Of a DNA stretch of 31,473 nucleotides, positions 1 through 11,628 are shown one piece after another (the stretch's first letter is position 1; every line of letters begins with the position of its first letter). The notes under the pieces are model-generated. The model worked only from the letters and a program-made list of their open reading frames with translations. It was not told the origin of the DNA and ran no database searches. The stretch lies in the NCBI GenBank assembly GCA_000697335.1, contig JNEM01014566.1:1-31473 (forward strand). The letters run 5' to 3'. Source of the stretch: Conidiobolus incongruus B7586 (taxonomy: Eukaryota > Entomophthoromycota > Entomophthoromycetes > Entomophthorales > Conidiobolaceae). Position numbers and translations under genes: made by a program.

Positions 1-1519
1 TTTATTTATTATTTAATATTTGACTTTAATAAACAGAAGTGTATTACAAGTATTATAATTTTATTAAAAGTATAACCAAAAATCATCAATAATAGAGGAG
101 AATAAATATTTTATATTTTTTATTTATTTTTTTATAACTAAATATAAATAATTATAATTATATTTAATTTGAAAAAAATGTTATTTTTTGAAATTTTAAA
201 ATTAAAATTTGAAATAATTTCTACATTCATATTGATATATTTTCTTAGAATTTGTCAAAATATCAACCTATTATAAAAATAATAAAATAATAATTATTGA
301 TATAGTTAATAATTTTTCAATATTGAATATAGCAATCTAAAATGATAATTTAGAATTTTAAATTTAACTTGAATTCATGAAATTAAAGTTTCAAAGGTTT
401 ATTCTAATAGTATTAATGTAATATTTATTTGTATAATTGATATTTGGATCATATTAAAAATTTTATAATATAATGAATATAAATATATATTTATATTAAA
501 AAATAGTAATATCAATATATAAATAGTGTAGGTTGACAAATAATAGTTATTATTACTTTTCACATTTAATTATAATTTAATCGTATTGTGAATTATGTTG
601 AAGAAAGCTCTGACTATTATACTAACAATATCTTTATATCAAACTGGTACTATGGAATTAGAAATAGCTATTAATGATGCAATGATGATGGATGATGAGA
701 TCATTCTTGTTATTAGTTTATCTCAGCTCGGATTTATGAAATACTAGAATTTAATGATAAATGAACTGATTAAAACGTTTACATTGACAATTTTGATAGC
801 TATTTTTAGTGTATGTTGATTTTTTAAAAATATAGGATAAATTTTTGAAGTAGGATCTGGGTATATTATTGAATTCTATTTTCAGAATATTTATATATTT
901 TTAATTTTAATAACAAATGGCTAATATATTATTCTTGTTAGGAATAGTTGTTATAAACAATAGTACAATCCTACAGTACCAAAAATTATATTATATACAT
1001 CCATTTACAGAGTATTAGATCGGAACCCCAATTAATCATTAACAGTTTTCATTTAATGTCCAAGATAAAAGAGGAAAATATTGATAGATAAATAATAATA
1101 TCAAGTGAATATGTTTGACAATTATTTGATATTTAATATATCCAATGATTAGTTACTTTATGAAAAGCCCACTCCCACAACCCAGTAATAATTATTACTA
1201 AATTTCAAATTCCCATACTAATTTAATATCAAAACAAACCAAAACATTATTCTTATATTTATCTACAGTACTTTCAAATATATAAAGATATAAATTTTAA
1301 AATTTTTGTTATTTGTAATAGTTATTCAATATTAAAAAATAACTTATATAATATTTTAATTAATTTACTTATTTAGTTAACTGAATAAATAATATTGTTT
1401 TCAAATATAATAGATATACTAATTTACGTTCAAAATAAATAAACAATAAGTGAATAACATAAAAATATTAGCTATTACACTCTATTAAGTCAAAATATTG
1501 GACACTTTATCAATCAAAA
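1..1519. other. AT-rich region upstream of RIC1
   Basis: Very AT-rich DNA with no recognisable conserved gene. The only coding-like stretch is a 50-codon open frame at 595-747, listed separately. A pyrimidine-rich patch near 1168-1183 and AT-rich tracts before 1520 may belong to the RIC1 promoter, but no site can be assigned with confidence. Confidence 0.5.
595..747 (+). CDS. Possible 50-residue small ORF
   Basis: ATG to TAG, 50 codons. The first residues (MLKKALTIILTISLYQTG) look like a short basic start followed by a hydrophobic stretch. An acidic, Met-rich part and a second hydrophobic stretch follow. Its base composition is less AT-rich than the surroundings, which is the only argument for coding. 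No family is recognised. It could be a secreted or membrane micropeptide, a gene remnant, or chance. Confidence 0.2.
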   Translation: MLKKALTIILTISLYQTGTMELEIAINDAMMMDDEIILVISLSQLGFMKY

Positions 1520-4500
1520 ATGGCATATGCTGAAGGAACAACAAGTATAATAAATTTATATCAAGATTTACCTTTGATAAATGTCAATTCAAGATCTCGT
1601 TCGAATTCCAACCTATCACAAAGCTCACAATCTACTGAATCAAATATTTACGAACAAATCAGCCCTAGACTAGCTCCTGTGAATCCAACCATGAACACAA
1701 AGAATTTGGAAAAGTCAAATCGACGAAGGTCAAGTTCTGCATCCATATCCGGATTTCATCCCGCTACAATGCAACACTCAATGTCAAGTTCTGCCTCTTA
1801 CTACTCCCCTCAGCAATATCAGACCAATACGTCAAAATTACCTAATGATAGAGATATTATTGGAACAGTACTCTCACCTAACGGTGCTTGGTTTTTGATA
1901 ACTTGGTCAAATTCATCGGTAGAGATATGGATATCTCAAGTATGTCCTTTGAAGCAATAATCAATTTAAAAATGATTTTAATTATTAAAATATAGACTTG
2001 CACATTAATAGGTCAACTTACAAGAACTCGAGAGTCGGTGTCAAAGGATGGTACAAATCAGTTAGTCATATGGAAAAATGATTGTAGTCAATTTGTGATA
2101 CAAGTATATAGCATTCAATCAAATTTTAATGATATTATCTCACTATTTCTATAGACAAGTAAAGGATATCTTAATTTTTACCAAATTTCAGGTATTCAAG
2201 ATCTGATTCCTTTACCACTCAATAGTACTCAGAACAGCCCTCAAACACCACAACAATTATCTAATCTGAGCATTGATAACACCTCATCATGGTTGCGAAG
2301 TCCTGGAAAGCAATTCTCAATAAAGTTTATCCATCAAATCAAAGTGGATCAAGGAATTTTCTGCACGATTAATTTTGAAGACAATTTGCTTGTATCGACA
2401 TACAAGAACTCCTCTATTTTATGCTATGATTGGAAGGATAAGCTACTTCTCAACGCTACAGTACTTAACGACGAAGTAAAGTTTCTCGAACCGCCCGAGG
2501 TCATGATTCTAAAAATGGAATATGATAAATTTCAAAATTTGCTTGTACTTCTCTCATCTGATGGGCAGGTATATCTGACTCGTCGTAAACTTGTTCTTAA
2601 CGCATTCGAAGCTGACTCACCCTATCAATTGCAAGGAGTCAAAGTTCACGCTTCTGATGGTTCAAAGAATTTGTTTGCATCTAATATCGCACTCAACACA
2701 AAGTTCTTTTTAATAGCAGTTAGTACCAAAGGGTAAAAAATATATTACTATAAATAAATTAACTTCTAACTAATTTGATATAGTGATACAGTTATAATTT
2801 ACTCTTACAGCAAATCAGCATCACAACCTCAGCAACTTTTTTCTATTACGATAGGCGGCTGTATTACAAGTTTAGCATGGTCTAATGATGGTGAATGTCT
2901 TGCAGTAGGATCTTCTACAAAGGGTATCTCATTATTTGATTTATGTGGTAACTCTACATTAAATACGGCTCAGATTAATTATGTTTTATCGTAAGTGACA
3001 TCATTTATTCAACTTTTTTGACCTTATCTTATAATTCCTTGAAACAGAGAATCAACTGAAGCTCTGGGGGATCATCATATATCAAGTGTAAGGTTTTTGG
3101 TAAGATATATTTAAATTTACGATAATCTAATAGACTTAGCATTATTAAATATCGATTATTTATAGTCATTTTTTCCTGATGGTAACAAACTTATGGTTGT
3201 ACCAAATCTGGAAGAACAGAGTGGCAAATTTACAATTTTACCACTTACTCGACCTGCCTTTGTAACAATCCAAACCACAGACAACTTGATGAACCCAGCA
3301 CTCTTTAATGGAGGATCTGTAACATTGCAATTATTTAAACAGCTACCCAATGGCTCTATTAACCCTGATTACTTGCCTCATACAACACAGGTAAATATCA
3401 TACAGCAATGTTATAAAATTTCTGTTCCTAATTATTGGTTAGATACCTTTAGAGTATTTTTTAGAGCATGCTCCTATTCAGGCAAGTTTTAATGAATTTG
3501 TTTTTTATAAATAATTAATTTGAATTTTAGTATGTGAGTTTAAGCGAACGAGGGACTTATCTTGCAGTAAGCGGGCAGCGAGGACTTGTACATTATAGCT
3601 TAATCACTAAAAAATGGAAGATGTTTAACAACCGACTCCAGGAGCGTAAAATGCATGTATGTGGTGGTATAGCTTGGTATCGACAAGCCATTATTGTTAC
3701 CTGTCAGGTTATTGGCACGGATAGCTACCAACTTCGTCTCTATCCTAGAGACCAAAATTTAGATGATAACAAGATCATATATTTGTTTGAATTTAAATCC
3801 AAGCCAATTTATATTAACCGAAATTGGAACTACTTGGTTGTTTATACAAGTGATAATATTTTGAACTTTTTCGAATTGATACAAAATCCTTCGGGTAATT
3901 TTTTAATAATTTATATAATGTCACAAATTAATTATTTTGAATTAGGGTTAGTAAGTAATGCTGAATTAGTTCAAAGGATTTCACTATCAAAAATTGTAAA
4001 AATGCCACAAACAGTTAGACATATCAATTGGTTCCAACAGGACCTAAGATCCCATTTCCCCACTTTATTTATATTATGCGCTGATATTCTCCAGATTTTC
4101 ACGCCAGAAACAGTTAAAACTTCAACTTTAAGCAATTTACAATATAAAATGTATCAAATAGCACAACACATTGATAATTTTAATATCATAGATCGGTATA
4201 TCGCAGGTATTCACTTTTTAATTTGGGGATATCATCGAGGTCATATCAGAATCTGGTACAATATTAATCCTAACACGATTTCTTCGGATGAAGATGAACA
4301 ATCGATTGAAGAAACTAAATCAAATATAGATTTTCACGAATCAATGACTATCGACATTCCTTTCAGACCACTCAATTTTGAACTCGAACAGGGTCTGGTT
4401 TTTGGTATCGAAACTAACTTCCATGAAAATCGACAAGTTCCGGGAGTTTCATTCACTCACAGTTCGAAAGTAAATTTTTTATGACTTATACATTAAATAT

Positions 4501-5626
4501 GCTAATCTTTGAACTTTAGAGCTGTTTAGTACTTCATAAAATAATATATAACTTGATTAAAATAGGGTAACTTGAATTAATATAATTAATCCATTTTATT
4601 TATTTAATTATTGAATTTTATAGACACTATGATTTCGCCTATTTAGTAGCTAGACATTATGAAAGATTCGATTATTTTTCTCATGGTCTAGAAATTTTAT
4701 TACATGATTGTCTTGAAGATAATCAAACCAATGACGAATCTAACTCGAATTTCAATGTCTTGAATGATGTTATAAACCTCATTCAACAATTCCCCTGTGC
4801 TTTGGAGACTATTGTTGGCTGTGCTAGAAAAATCGAAATTGCTCTCTGGTCGAAACTTTTTGCTATTGCTGGATCTCCCTATGATCTTTTTAATGTGAGT
4901 TTAGTAATACTTTTGAGAATTTTTTATTTATTGTTTTGTTTAGGCTTGCTTAGAAAAGAACCAACTTACAACAGCTACTTCTTATTTAATTATTTTACAT
5001 ACTTTGGAAAATGATCAAATCAGTAAAACTGTAAGTGAGTATTATTTTATGTAGTTTATTAATACTAATTAAACATTTTAGTCAACTTTAAAACTATTCA
5101 ATCGAATTATACAATTAAGAGATTTAGAGGTATTTTAGTTAGTATAATTTTAGTGTTAATTTGTTATTTATTCGTTTTATTTTCTTAGTTATTTAAGGAT
5201 TTGGTTAGGTTTTTAAAACGCATTACTGGTTATGACATCCAAAAAATAATGGAACTTTATATAAATCCGAGTAAAAACTCTATTGATGAATCTCCAGATT
5301 TAGAGGCTAAAAATCCAATCATACCTAAAATCCAACTAGTTAATGGTACTTTAGATAATGAAACACATACAAATCCCACAAACCTCAATCCCTCTACCGT
5401 ATCTACCAACTATTTGGTATTGAATGGTGTATCTAACGAAAGCGATAGCCATATCTTTGACTCTTCTGTCACACTTGAGAAACAATTTTCAGATGTCATA
5501 CCTGAAGAAAATGTTAAATATTATGAAAGCTCAGAGATTTTAGAACCCCCAATGCCAACCAAAATTGCACCCGACGAAATGAGCAATACTCCTTCATCTT
5601 TTGAGACCAATTTATCAAATTTTTAA
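1520..5626 (+). CDS. RIC1: RIC1, subunit of the Ric1-Rgp1 exchange factor for Ypt6/Rab6
   Basis: With Rgp1, RIC1 activates the Golgi GTPase Ypt6/Rab6 for endosome-to-Golgi retrograde transport. Hand-built exons: 1520-1939, 1996-2103, 2155-2732, 2784-2990, 3048-3099, 3166-3390, 3443-3481, 3531-3894, 3946-4469, 4520-4566, 4624-4894, 4944-5030, 5082-5129, 5189-5626. These keep phase and give 1135 residues, close to yeast Ric1 and shorter than human. The first ~100 residues are Ser/Asn-rich. WD40-like blades follow, including SKGYLNFYQI and the family block GLVHYSLITKKWKMF. The C-terminal RIC1 domain shows CARKIEIALWSKLF, TSYLIILHTLE and DLVRFLKRITGYD. The last ~120 residues are Asn/Ser/Thr-rich. 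Odd points are one GC-AG intron (3482-3530) and one stop-free 51-base intron (3895-3945). Family assignment is very sure; the exon ends are inferred from phase and splice signals. Confidence 0.93.
3482..3530 (+). other. GC-AG intron in RIC1
   Basis: The upstream exon ends ATTCAG and the intron begins GCAAGT, a donor matching the GTAAGT consensus except for C at position 2. It ends ATTTTAG. Splicing here joins the 13-codon exon 3443-3481 (IPLEYFLEHAPIQ) in phase to YVSLSERGTYLAVSG, which follows the order seen in RIC1 proteins (human TYLESNWPIRFSAI). A GT donor two bases further on would shift the frame, and reading through meets a stop. Confidence 0.8.
3895..3945 (+). other. Stop-free 51-base intron in RIC1
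   Basis: The segment starts GTAATT and ends GAATTAG. It is 51 bases long, a multiple of three, and contains no in-frame stop, so the frame is open whether or not it is removed. The 17 residues it would encode (NFLIIYIMSQINYFELG) are hydrophobic and absent from the RIC1 family as I recall it, while the spliced join (PSG to LVSNAELV) fits. It is probably an intron; retention would lengthen the protein without truncating it. Confidence 0.65.
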
Positions 5627-6227
5627 AATCATATCGTATTATATTATGTCATTTAAAAGTCATAAAACAAATTATTTATTATATATATTTATGTATTTTC
5701 GAATTATCCATAATTTAATGTTTGAGTATTACTGATTTATTAATAATTTTAATCTCATTTACAAGTTATATTATTAAAATATTCAATTTTAAAGATTTAA
5801 TAATTATAAGTTAAAATATCAATATTCAATATGAAATAATTATAGTCTATTTAATGGTTTATATTTGTCTAGATATAATATGTTATTTATCTTTGTTTTA
5901 ATAAATAAAATCAATATTCTCTCTTATATATATATTGATAACAGACATTATAGAAAATTTAAATTATATATTTTTATCAAGTTAATTTTCAAAATAGCAT
6001 GAACCCAATTTACTACATTAATTAATCAGTAAATTAATCATCTTCTGTTTAAATAACCAATATAATAAAATAACTCATTTATAATTCATTTTGATATATT
6101 AATTATCATTAATTTAGATAAGCAATATATCAATATTGACAGTTTCAAGCATATAAAAATCATATGCCAAGGATATAAAAGTTCTTTAACATCTTTAAAT
6201 TTATCACTTTATTGTGTTTATCTTAGT
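5627..6227. other. Spacer between RIC1 and the WOPR gene
   Basis: About 600 bases of AT-rich DNA between two genes on the same strand. It must hold the RIC1 3' end and the WOPR promoter. Many AATAAA-like strings occur, but they are too common here to identify the polyadenylation site. Confidence 0.5.
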
Positions 6228-6862
6228 ATGGTTAGTTTTTATGGTATTTAAAATTAAGTATTAATATAATTTTATTACTCGATAGATTAATATTATAATA
6301 TTATTAGGTTTTGTTGCAAATGAACAAGATGCAGAAATATTAATAAGTTAATAATTATTAATTATAAATTAAAAATTGTTTCTTAACAATTTTGAAATTT
6401 AGAAGCTATCCAATTGAACCTAATCCCTCTAGTCACCAAGCGATTAACCACCAAACAACAGCAAAGTATTCAATCTGGATACGTATACATTTATCAACCT
6501 CAAACCACCAATATTACTAGATGGACAGATGGAAAAAATTGGTCCTATTCCAAAGAATATAAGAATTTCTTATTTTATTGGGAATTGGATACCTTTCCAC
6601 TGTCTCCAATAGATCATTCCCAACTCTCAGTAAAACGAGGGAATTGCAACTATGGATTTAAATTAAATGGATTAATTAAAACTACAATTAAATTGATATA
6701 CAATGGTATTGAATACAAAATTATATCTTACTTTACAAAAGAAGGTAATTGGATTGAATACATTTTAATATGTTATTAATTTAATATTTTTTTTTAGATA
6801 TTTGCTCTGGAAAGTTAATGACACCTTCTCAATATTTTCAATTTAACCATTTATTAATTTAG
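6228..6862 (+). CDS. Minimal WOPR-domain (Gti1/Pac2 family) regulator
   Basis: WOPR proteins (Wor1, Ryp1, Pac2, Gti1) are fungal DNA-binding regulators of morphology, mating and virulence programmes. Exons 6228-6243, 6308-6346, 6403-6744 and 6798-6862 join in phase to 153 residues. The protein opens MVSFYGFVANEQDAEIL, matching the family's N-terminal Y-x-G-x-I/V block. It continues with LIPLVTKRLT, the SGYVYIY strand and the diagnostic ITRWTDGKNWSYS at about residues 56-68. Then come KNFLFYWELD, NGLIKTTI, YKIISYFTKED and SGKLMTPSQ. Both halves of the WOPR box are present and almost nothing else; relatives often carry long tails. KRLT at 31-34 resembles the protein kinase A site of the family. 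The second donor is GTTAAT, weaker than its neighbours, but phase and alignment support it. The two N-terminal exons are only 16 and 39 bases. Confidence 0.9.
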
Positions 6863-9330
6863 ATTTTTTAGTCTTTATTATATTAGAATTATCATTATAT
6901 TTTATCCATATATTATAGAATAAATTTTATATTATTATCTTAATTTTTGAATTCTTTTTCTTGTTAATATATAAAATAATTTAAATTTTTATTAATAAAC
7001 ATTTTTTAATTTTATTTTTGTTTTTTAAGAAAAAAAATATATATATTTAAAAAATTATCAATAATTAATCTAATAAGAATGATATAGGATAATAATGATC
7101 TTTCCTATATCTTTCACCTCAATTTTAAAACTCATTCCTATTAATCTAACAGTTTATGTATAATACTGTCAAATTTATTTTTTTAAAAAAAATTATTGAA
7201 AAGAGGTAATATTATTTGATTAATATCAATCTCATATCCCTGACTTAGGGATAAAACTTTTAATATCAGATATGTGATTACTGTACCTAGTAACCTTAAT
7301 TAAAACGTTCTTATTGATTGCTGAAATAACTTACTTGTAAGTGTAATTTATTGTTTAAACTTGTAAAAATAGAGTTTTTATCTCATAATAAAGCTATTGC
7401 ACCAAGTTGATTCAATACCTTTAAAAAATATCAATGCTGAAAATTATTTGTATAGATTTTTTTAATTTGGTCCTATTTAACTAAATATATAAATTATCTC
7501 ATAACAATTCTGTTTATGAATATATTGATATACAAATGCTTGGGATGAAATCATATATTATTGGTCAAATTTTTTGGATTAAAGTTTCTTGATTACTTGG
7601 TTGATTCTAATAGAAAACTATATGCAACTTAAAAATTTAATAATCAAAAAGATATTTATAAGTGTATTTAGTTTAACTACAATTTTCACAAACTAATTAA
7701 TTAATATTAATTGAGGGACAAAGTATTCAGAATTCTTTAGAATAGAATCCAGTTTGAACAATATAAATTATCAACTTAAAAAAAACTAGAATTAAATATT
7801 AAAAAATATTTATATCAAATATCAGATATATTATATCCTGTTGAAATAGTAAAAAAATAATTGAATATCTATTTATGATAAAATGAAATAAATATTAGTT
7901 TTTAAAATTTTATCAAATCATAAGGAAGTGTAATAATATATATATATATATAATGTTTGATTTGATTTATTTCCAGTTTAATTTTCAAACTTATTATCTC
8001 ACATGAAATTTAATTATTAGTTGTTATTAGGTTTTCTATTTTTATTTTTTACTTTCAGGATCAATGAATTCGTAATTAATATATCCTTTTATTATCAAAT
8101 TGAAAAAAACATAATTGTATATATTAATTAGTTTAATTGGATCATTATTTAAAAATTAGCTAACTCTAAGAAAATATGTGTATTAAATCAATTTAAAAAA
8201 TTAAATATAATAGCAAAATTGATTCATAGATAATTTTTATTAATCAATTTAACCCAATTGATTTAAATAAAACTCTTCAAGATATTAAATAGTGATTATT
8301 AAATCATTCTATGTGTAATGATTTTTTTTTGCAAAATCAACTTGCACAAGTACATAAATATCAACATGTTTTTATAATTGGTTACTATTTCAAAAAATAT
8401 AACACCTATGAAACTTTTTGTTTAATTATTCGTTATTTGAATCAATATATATAGTATATACTATATTTGTAATTCGCATCTTAACAAAATTTGGATATTA
8501 ATCATTTGTTATCAATATAACGATATTATCCTAAATCGAATATATTAATTTGCAAGATTTTCTATTATTACACTTGATATTACGCTTTTAAATTCAAATT
8601 TTAATGTTTGGTTTTAAAAAGAAAAATGATTTAAATAATTTGAAATTTATATTTCAAGTGAATATATTTCAAATATATAACTATAACCTTCTAAGTTCAA
8701 CCCAGCTTAATCATGCATGTAATTTGATTTAGAAAACATTCTTAAATATATTATTTTAGATAAACCAATCACTACTTAATTAATAAATATTAAAGTTGCA
8801 ATATTGTGAATTTGAAAGGTTTGTAAATTCAGCAAAATATATGATTTATTTCCACTTAATAGTATTCATCAAGTCACTTTAAAATTTGGTTTTTTTTCGG
8901 TTAGGAATAGTGGTTAACTTGAATTTTGAATTGAATATTATAATTGGGGTTATATATGTGGTATACATTGATGAATTAGATGAAATATGATCAATTTCTT
9001 ATTATTATTTAGTGAAAATTAATAATTTCACTATAAATGAGAATATGATGTTATTTAATTTAAAAAAATAACTATCCATCTATTGTTATACCATAAAATA
9101 ATTAGAACATATTCTATTTTCCTTTAATTATTAAAAGTTTAAGATATATGTAATTATGACAATAATATCAAACCTTATATAAATAATTATATAAAATAGG
9201 AAATTCATATAAATCTATTTCTAAAAGATGCAATATTATCCTAATTCTATTTTGATTAATAAATACACCTAACTTACGCTTTGTCAATTGATTGGAAGGT
9301 GTTTTAAAATATGATCACTTTAATATATAT

Positions 9331-9358
9331 ATTCGCTATTCGCTATTCGTTATTCAAT
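9331..9358. repeat. 7-base tandem repeat, four units
   Basis: ATTCGCT occurs twice, followed by ATTCGTT and ATTCAAT, so the array decays from left to right through C-to-T and G-to-A type changes. It is a short microsatellite-like array in gene-free DNA with no evident role. Confidence 0.7.
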
Positions 9359-10408
9359 ATACCTCATATATTTACCAAAAAATCTTGGGAATATTATTAT
9401 GATTATATTTAACATCATATTATTAAAATAATATTAATGCCAGTTCAAAAAAAATATAGGATATACTCCAAATTTGGAAAATAAATAGGATAAATTTTCC
9501 GAATCAAAAAGAAATAATATTAATATGTATTAAAAAATACATTTAATTATTGGAGAAATTGGAATAAAATCGAGATAAATATATTATGGGTAATTGTATT
9601 TTGAATCCAGATAAATATTATTATATATTTTGTCAAACACATGCTATATATATAAAGTATTTATAAATAGGATTCTAAAATGTTTTATAAATATTCTAAT
9701 TTCTGATGAAAAGTGAATTTAATATCAAGAATTTAAATTGGGATAAGAACAATTCTAGCAAACTTGATCCATCGAATAGAATAATCTGGATTATTTTAAA
9801 ATATAAAATAATGAAAAAAAAATATTTATTCCCTTTATTAATTTAACTAAAATTAAATTTTATTTCAATTTACATAAATTAAATTATATAAACTTTTAAT
9901 AATATTATATTATATAATTGTAATTTAAATTCTCAGATAATTATTCATTTGAATAAAATACATCAAATTATATTCATTTTTACTAAAATATTTTAGCAAT
10001 GTTTTATAAATGGTAAAAACAATGTGCAATGATATATTTATCCAATTAATGATAAATTTAAGCCTCTTTTATTGGATAAAGGCTAGAAAAATGCCAGAAT
10101 TCAATTACTCTGAACCATTTTACCCACCATTTCATAAACAATTTAAGTTTTTTAATTCACATATTTAAAGTTGGCTGTATATTTATTATAATAGTGTGAC
10201 AAATCACAGTCGCGTATATAAATGAGTTTAAACAACTAATCAAATCATAGAATGCTTTTATAAACCAATCAATATTAGATATTCACTTATCATTTATTTG
10301 AATTGTAACGGATAATAAAAACTTTGCTTAAACTCCTTCTGCTTAAAATTTGATTACAATTACAAACAAAAATTTTGCTCCTGTAATCTTTAGGTTAATT
10401 TGCTTTCA

Positions 10409-10450
10409 GATGATCAAGATAGGAAGAGTACATGATTCATCTTGATTATC
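10409..10450. repeat. 12-bp inverted repeat (potential hairpin)
   Basis: GATGATCAAGAT at 10409-10420 is matched by ATCTTGATTATC at 10439-10450. The arms pair at 11 of 12 positions, and a G-U pair fills the twelfth in RNA. The 18-base spacer could form a loop. It lies about 1.2 kb before the bZIP start. It could be a binding site for a dimeric protein, a structured transcript or chance. Confidence 0.5.
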
Positions 10451-11248
10451 TTCACCTACTTGAATAGGGTATACTTGTAATATTAATTGATGTTTTCATT
10501 AAATCAAAATTAGAACTTGATAAGGAAATTATTGAATTTAGCTAAGTAAATTGGATTAATGTTAAAATATTTGTATTGACTATTAACCCGAGTTGCGCTT
10601 AGTAACTTTGGATTCAGGGGGGAAGAAAATCAGCACGAATATGAAGTAAAAATTACATTTTTTATGTAACTCATAAAACCATTTTATATTTTTATGTAAT
10701 TTAAATAGATTGAGTAGCTATAAACATTTTGAATAGTCAATCCAATAATATCGTTTGATGAATATTTGTCATTTATGACTAGGAGTATATTTTTAGTAAT
10801 TTATTGATAGTTTAATCACTTTACTAAGTAATATCTCCAATTGTATCAACATAGGATATATTATAATTATACCTATAAAACATTGTAAACTAAGAATTTC
10901 TTTTAGACTAATCTATGTTAAACTGAATATATATATGTATTGGCTCTAAATTAAATTGATTTGTATTTTTGATCAGGTTTAAATTTTAGTTTATTGATTT
11001 CAAAATTCTAAAACTTCCTTTGATAAGTTAACTCCACTAGAATCTTAACTTGATCAATTTCGCCAATTCAATAAAGAAGAAAATTATTTAATATTTAACA
11101 ACAGGATTAAGGAATTGAATTATTACCACCCCCTATCATACACATATTGTTCACTAAGATTTATCCTAAAATATCTAAATTATTGATTTCAATCTTCATT
11201 CAACTCATTGGTAAAATGATCCACCTGTGTTTCCTTTGTTTTAATTTG

Positions 11249-11447
11249 ATTGGTCCTTCACCTAAATCAATATGAATCCCTGAATTGTTAAAGCAGTCCT
11301 ATTAAGTCAATTTAGGTCAGATGTTAATTCTCTTATAATGATTGGCTACTTGGCTACATTCAACCAATAATATAGTCGATGGGTCGATTTACTTTAATTA
11401 CCATGTATTTGATGTTATTTATAAGTCAAGGAATTAGAGTATATAAA
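11249..11447 (+). promoter_or_regulatory. Probable promoter of the bZIP gene
   Basis: Seen directly: ATTGG (inverted CCAAT) at 11249-11253 and 11341-11345, a tandem pair of TTGGCTAC at 11342-11357, CCAAT at 11364-11368 and TATATAAA at 11440-11447, which is 189 bases before the ATG. CCAAT boxes followed by a TATA box on the gene's strand are the usual order for an RNA polymerase II promoter. TATA-like strings are common in this DNA, so the CCAAT cluster is the stronger clue. Confidence 0.45.
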
Positions 11448-11527
11448 CTGGTCAGGTATATGGATTTCATTGAGAGTCAAAACCCTCAGATTTTTATCCC
11501 TTATTTTATTAAGTCAGCAATACCAAC

Positions 11528-11559
11528 TACTAACCACTGTATTACCCCCCCCCACTCAG
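11528..11559 (+). other. Branch-point-like TACTAAC, C9 tract and CAG before the bZIP gene
   Basis: A perfect TACTAAC (11528-11534) is followed by nine consecutive C (11545-11553) and CTCAG ending at 11559, the order of a branch site, pyrimidine tract and acceptor. A possible donor, CAG followed by GTATAT, lies at 11456, which would make a 104-base leader intron and remove the upstream ATG at 11461. That donor is very close to the TATA box, so an upstream transcription start would be needed. Confidence 0.3.
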
Positions 11560-11628
11560 TATATTTGAATATTCCTTTAATTATTGTAAATTTATATTAC
11601 TATTTATTCACCTTTAACTACTAAAACC

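Larger units (their letters stand above)
6863..11378. other. 4.5 kb AT-rich gene-free stretch
   Basis: No open frame resembling a conserved protein, no RNA gene and no transposon ends were seen on either strand. Structure noted: a four-unit degrading 7-base tandem repeat at 9331-9358, an imperfect inverted repeat at 10409-10450 and scattered (TA)n tracts. The left part may hold the WOPR 3' end; the right part leads into the bZIP promoter. Confidence 0.5.

Noticed and set aside
3156-3350. 64-codon minus-strand frame inside RIC1
   Set aside because: Lies opposite a RIC1 exon that is supported by phase and homology.
11379-11624. 81-codon plus-strand frame ending five bases before the bZIP start
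   Set aside because: It runs through the promoter-like CCAAT/TATA region, the TACTAAC and the C9 tract, and has the Ile/Tyr/Leu-rich content of random AT-rich frames. Better explained as promoter and leader DNA.
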